Shown: positions 21,528-23,745 of the stretch, piece after piece | Numbering within the stretch: the first letter of the stretch is position 1 | How the letters are laid out: every line of letters begins with the position of its first letter | NCBI GenBank assembly: GCA_021029095.1 | Contig: JAJOHG010000388.1 | Location: 1 to 23,745 of the forward strand | From: Phellopilus nigrolimitatus | Lineage: Eukaryota > Basidiomycota > Agaricomycetes > Hymenochaetales > Hymenochaetaceae | DNA length: 23,745 bases | Direction: 5' to 3' | The notes under the pieces: model-generated | Database searches by the model: none | The model's input: the letters and a program-made list of their open reading frames with translations, nothing else | What the model was told of the DNA's origin: nothing | Made by a program: the position numbers and the translations under genes

Positions 21528-22504
21528 TCACCGCTTAAGCTGCTCGAACTGCTCTGTTTTAAACTTGCTTAGTTGTTCATTGAGCCCTTTCCATCGCTCA
21601 TGAGCGAGAGGGTTCCTCGCTAGGGCAGTAGATGACAGGTAACCCCTATTGCGCCAGTTCATATACCATTCTACAGGAATGATTGCATGAGGAACATGTG
21701 TACTTGTTAAGCAGAGAAACACGCACCGATGTCCTGCCTCCGTGATGGCGCAGCATCTATCCGGTCAGTCCGCCCCTTGATACAATCCCGGAGCGACAAT
21801 GCGTTGTAGTACTTGCAGAACACGGTGCCGCCCAGTTTCTCGACCGCCTTAATGGCGGATTGAGAGGCGCGGGATGGCTCTATATGAATCGCTGTCTTCA
21901 ATTGCTCAGATCCCTGTAGTTATCACAAGAAAATGGTCAGCAATGTCCTGTTCCGCAGCAGACAGATACAATCTCCACTGACATCTCCCAAAAGCTTGAT
22001 GCCATCGTGCACATTATTGACACAACCACTCAGCAAAAGCTCACGAGCAGTGATCGGCTTCTCAGGCGACGAGGTAATCCGTCCCTGGTCTATCCAGTGC
22101 TGTAGACGGTCCAAATTTATCGGTGCCCAAGTTTTCTCCGTGCTTCAAAGGAGAGCACCGATTAGTTGTATGGGCCCCATAAAACGAATCAACGGTGAAC
22201 ACGCACAAGTTGGTAAACCCTTTCTTCGGAAACCTCTTCAAGATCGAGGTCTGCCCACCCTCGAAGCCCAATCTTGGCTTCCCGTTGCCAGCCCGAGCCT
22301 TTTGACCTTTGTTACCCTTCCCTGACGTCCCACCACGACCGGAGCCATCACCTCGTCCGACGCGTTTTTGCTACCAGGTTGAATATTAGCACTTCATAAT
22401 AACAACAAGAGCACCCAAATCACATTTTTCTGGGAATTGTGTGCAGGTGAAAGATTGAAAAGATGGATGCGACTGGGTGTCGCTCTGAACCGCGGCAGCA
22501 CCAT
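21528..22504 (-). CDS. mrpl10: mitochondrial large-subunit ribosomal protein uL15m
   Basis: Exons on the minus strand are 22504-22424, 22370-22207, 22142-21983, 21913-21727 and 21670-21528, giving 244 residues. The basic N-terminus [18 protein letters not shown] fits a mitochondrial targeting sequence. Then come the uL15 hallmarks: [27 protein letters not shown] and [20 protein letters not shown] central [13 protein letters not shown] segment follows, then [20 protein letters not shown]. The C-terminal extension ([12 protein letters not shown]...) is typical of fungal mitochondrial L15 (yeast Mrpl10). The protein is a structural part of the 54S subunit near the central protuberance. All four introns are GT-AG (53, 64, 69 and 56 nt). 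The symbol follows the yeast name. Confidence 0.94.
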
Positions 22505-22889
22505 GGTAGTCGAGAGAGAAGCCTTGCAAGGACTACTTTATTAGGAAGGTGCTTGAATGCCCAGCGGCAAACCGACCCGGCTCAGAAAATTCAACTGTGT
22601 CAAATCGGAACGGACCGAAATAAACCATCAGATTGTTGAAACTACTGCAATTCATGGTTACTTAGAAGCACATATGCAGATGGGAGAAGGTTTATTTACT
22701 TGAGGCTAACTGTGTGTAGAAATTTCTTGATGAAGCGAGATTAGAAACCATAAATGGCACACGTAATATTCCCTCGTCTCTTGCAAGTTGCTCTCATCCT
22801 TCGAGTCTCGGTAAGAGTCTACGTAAGTAGCTGCCACAACCATTTGACACTAGTCATTTAGAAACTCAGCCGGAGTGCGGATATATTCC
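22505..22889. promoter_or_regulatory. divergent intergenic region
   Basis: 385 bp between the starts of uL15m (-) and the F-box-like gene (+). It must contain both promoters. No TATA box or known motif stands out, and there is no gene or repeat. Confidence 0.45.
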
Positions 22890-23745
22890 ATGGCCCATCA
22901 TGCACATGCCACAGGCATGCCGGCCGTCATTCTCGATGGCGTCGTCGACACCTTGATTCGCGAGATGAAGCCTCTGGCTCTCGAAACCGAAGAGTATAGT
23001 ATACTGGGGGACTTCAAGGGCGACTCGGAACTATATTACGATACCTTCTTCGCCATGAGCCTTGTGCACCCAGCTTGGACAAGCTTTGCGCGACGAGGGC
23101 TTTGGCGAAGAGTTATAGTAGACGGCGAGGCCCCGAACACAACCCCGCGCGCTGAGCTACGCTTCCACTTGCGAGAGCTCGCTTTTGTACCTGGCGGTAT
23201 GGTTGAATGCCAATGGAGATATCTCGTCGATATCCTTCGCGACGCCCCCAATCTTCGCGAGCTTTACATCGACTTCGGTGATTGTTTTGGCACTCCGCAC
23301 CTTGAGCTCCTTCCCGTCCTTCAGCAATTCCGCTCTCAGACATCCTTAAAGAGACTTTGGATATCTGGTGAAACAGCACCTTTCTTAAAGGACATACTTG
23401 TAGAAGTGTCTTGCTTGAAAGGGCTTAAAAGCCTGGTCCTGCATTGCTATTCTGTTTTTACGGACTTAAATACCGGTCAATTTTCTTCGCTCAGTGAACT
23501 GGGTAGTCCACCAGCAACATTAAAGTCCCTGGCACTGTTGGACACGGAGCTTCTGACTCTTCCTATCACGGACTGGCTTCTTCGACCTCGTAACGGATTT
23601 ATCTTGGAGAACCTGGTCATTTTCCTTGATGATCATGCAGATCAGGAGATTATCGACGAGGATAATCACCCTTTCGCAGAGGGCTTTGAGGGCTTTGGCA
23701 GATGCTTTGACGAATGTTTGCCGAAACTCAGGTCATTTCATGTAT
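22890..23745 (+). CDS. F-box-like protein, cut by the window end
   Basis: An uninterrupted frame of 285 codons runs from the ATG at 22890 to the right edge with no stop. An in-frame TAG lies upstream at 22851-22853, and the start has a good context (TTCCATGG); Met at 22917 is an alternative. The N-terminal 75 residues (AVILDGVVDTLIREMKPLALE...TFFAMSLVHPAWTSFARRGLWRRVIVD) resemble the degenerate F-box of basidiomycete proteins, in which the SLVHPAWTSFARR..LWR pattern is common. The rest has spaced leucine-rich segments such as LVDILRDAPNLRELYIDF and LKSLVLHC, suggesting loose LRRs. Family members are Skp1-Cul1 adaptors; the target is unknown. The C-terminus lies outside the window. Confidence 0.8.
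   Translation, partial: MAHHAHATGMPAVILDGVVDTLIREMKPLALETEEYSILGDFKGDSELYYDTFFAMSLVHPAWTSFARRGLWRRVIVDGEAPNTTPRAELRFHLRELAFVPGGMVECQWRYLVDILRDAPNLRELYIDFGDCFGTPHLELLPVLQQFRSQTSLKRLWISGETAPFLKDILVEVSCLKGLKSLVLHCYSVFTDLNTGQFSSLSELGSPPATLKSLALLDTELLTLPITDWLLRPRNGFILENLVIFLDDHADQEIIDEDNHPFAEGFEGFGRCFDECLPKLRSFHV

Overview
The window reads as nuclear DNA of a filamentous basidiomycete, most likely an Agaricomycete. Genes are split by many short introns (about 44-130 nt, mostly 50-65) with GT..AG ends. Exons are short and GC-rich at third codon positions, intergenic gaps are small, and the families fit: tandem-cupredoxin secreted protein, CE16 esterase, F-box-like proteins and a DUF7330-like protein. 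There is no operon structure, rRNA, tRNA, CRISPR array or recognisable transposon. All gene models below were assembled by hand from frame continuity, splice sites and family motifs.

Layout. 1-1705 holds nothing I can support. A small DUF7330-like gene (+, 1706-2534) converges on the SSU-processome factor Lcp5/neuroguidin (-, 2844-4055). Divergent from it is a GIY-YIG/T5orf172 (DUF1766) protein whose 5' end I could not resolve (+, about 4645-6436). Next come a secreted GPI-type protein with two blue-copper-like domains (+, 7057-8277) and a GDSL/SGNH CE16-type esterase (-, 9315-10461) that contains a GC-AG intron.

The second half is a run of housekeeping genes. These are the DNA-damage-tolerance E3 ligase Rad18 (-, 11476-13228), the dynamin-like GTPase Vps1 in 13 exons (-, 13724-16530), nuclear transport factor Ntf2 (-, 16899-17538), an unrecognised conserved-looking protein starting head-to-head with Ntf2 (+, 17654-19161), the splicing factor Prp38 with an RS tail (+, 20395-21445), mitochondrial ribosomal protein uL15m (-, 21528-22504) and an F-box-like protein cut by the window end (+, 22890-23745).

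The genes do not form one pathway. They cover ribosome assembly, DNA repair, membrane fission, nuclear import, splicing and mitochondrial translation, with two secreted proteins in the middle. I found no clear novel multi-gene system. The points worth a second look are an apparent 1-nt frameshift at the end of Lcp5, the GC-AG intron, a GACGCG/MCB-like cluster upstream of rad18, the intron asymmetry of the duplicated cupredoxin domains, the eukaryotic phage-type GIY-YIG protein, and the unrecognised 408-residue protein sharing a 115-bp promoter with Ntf2.
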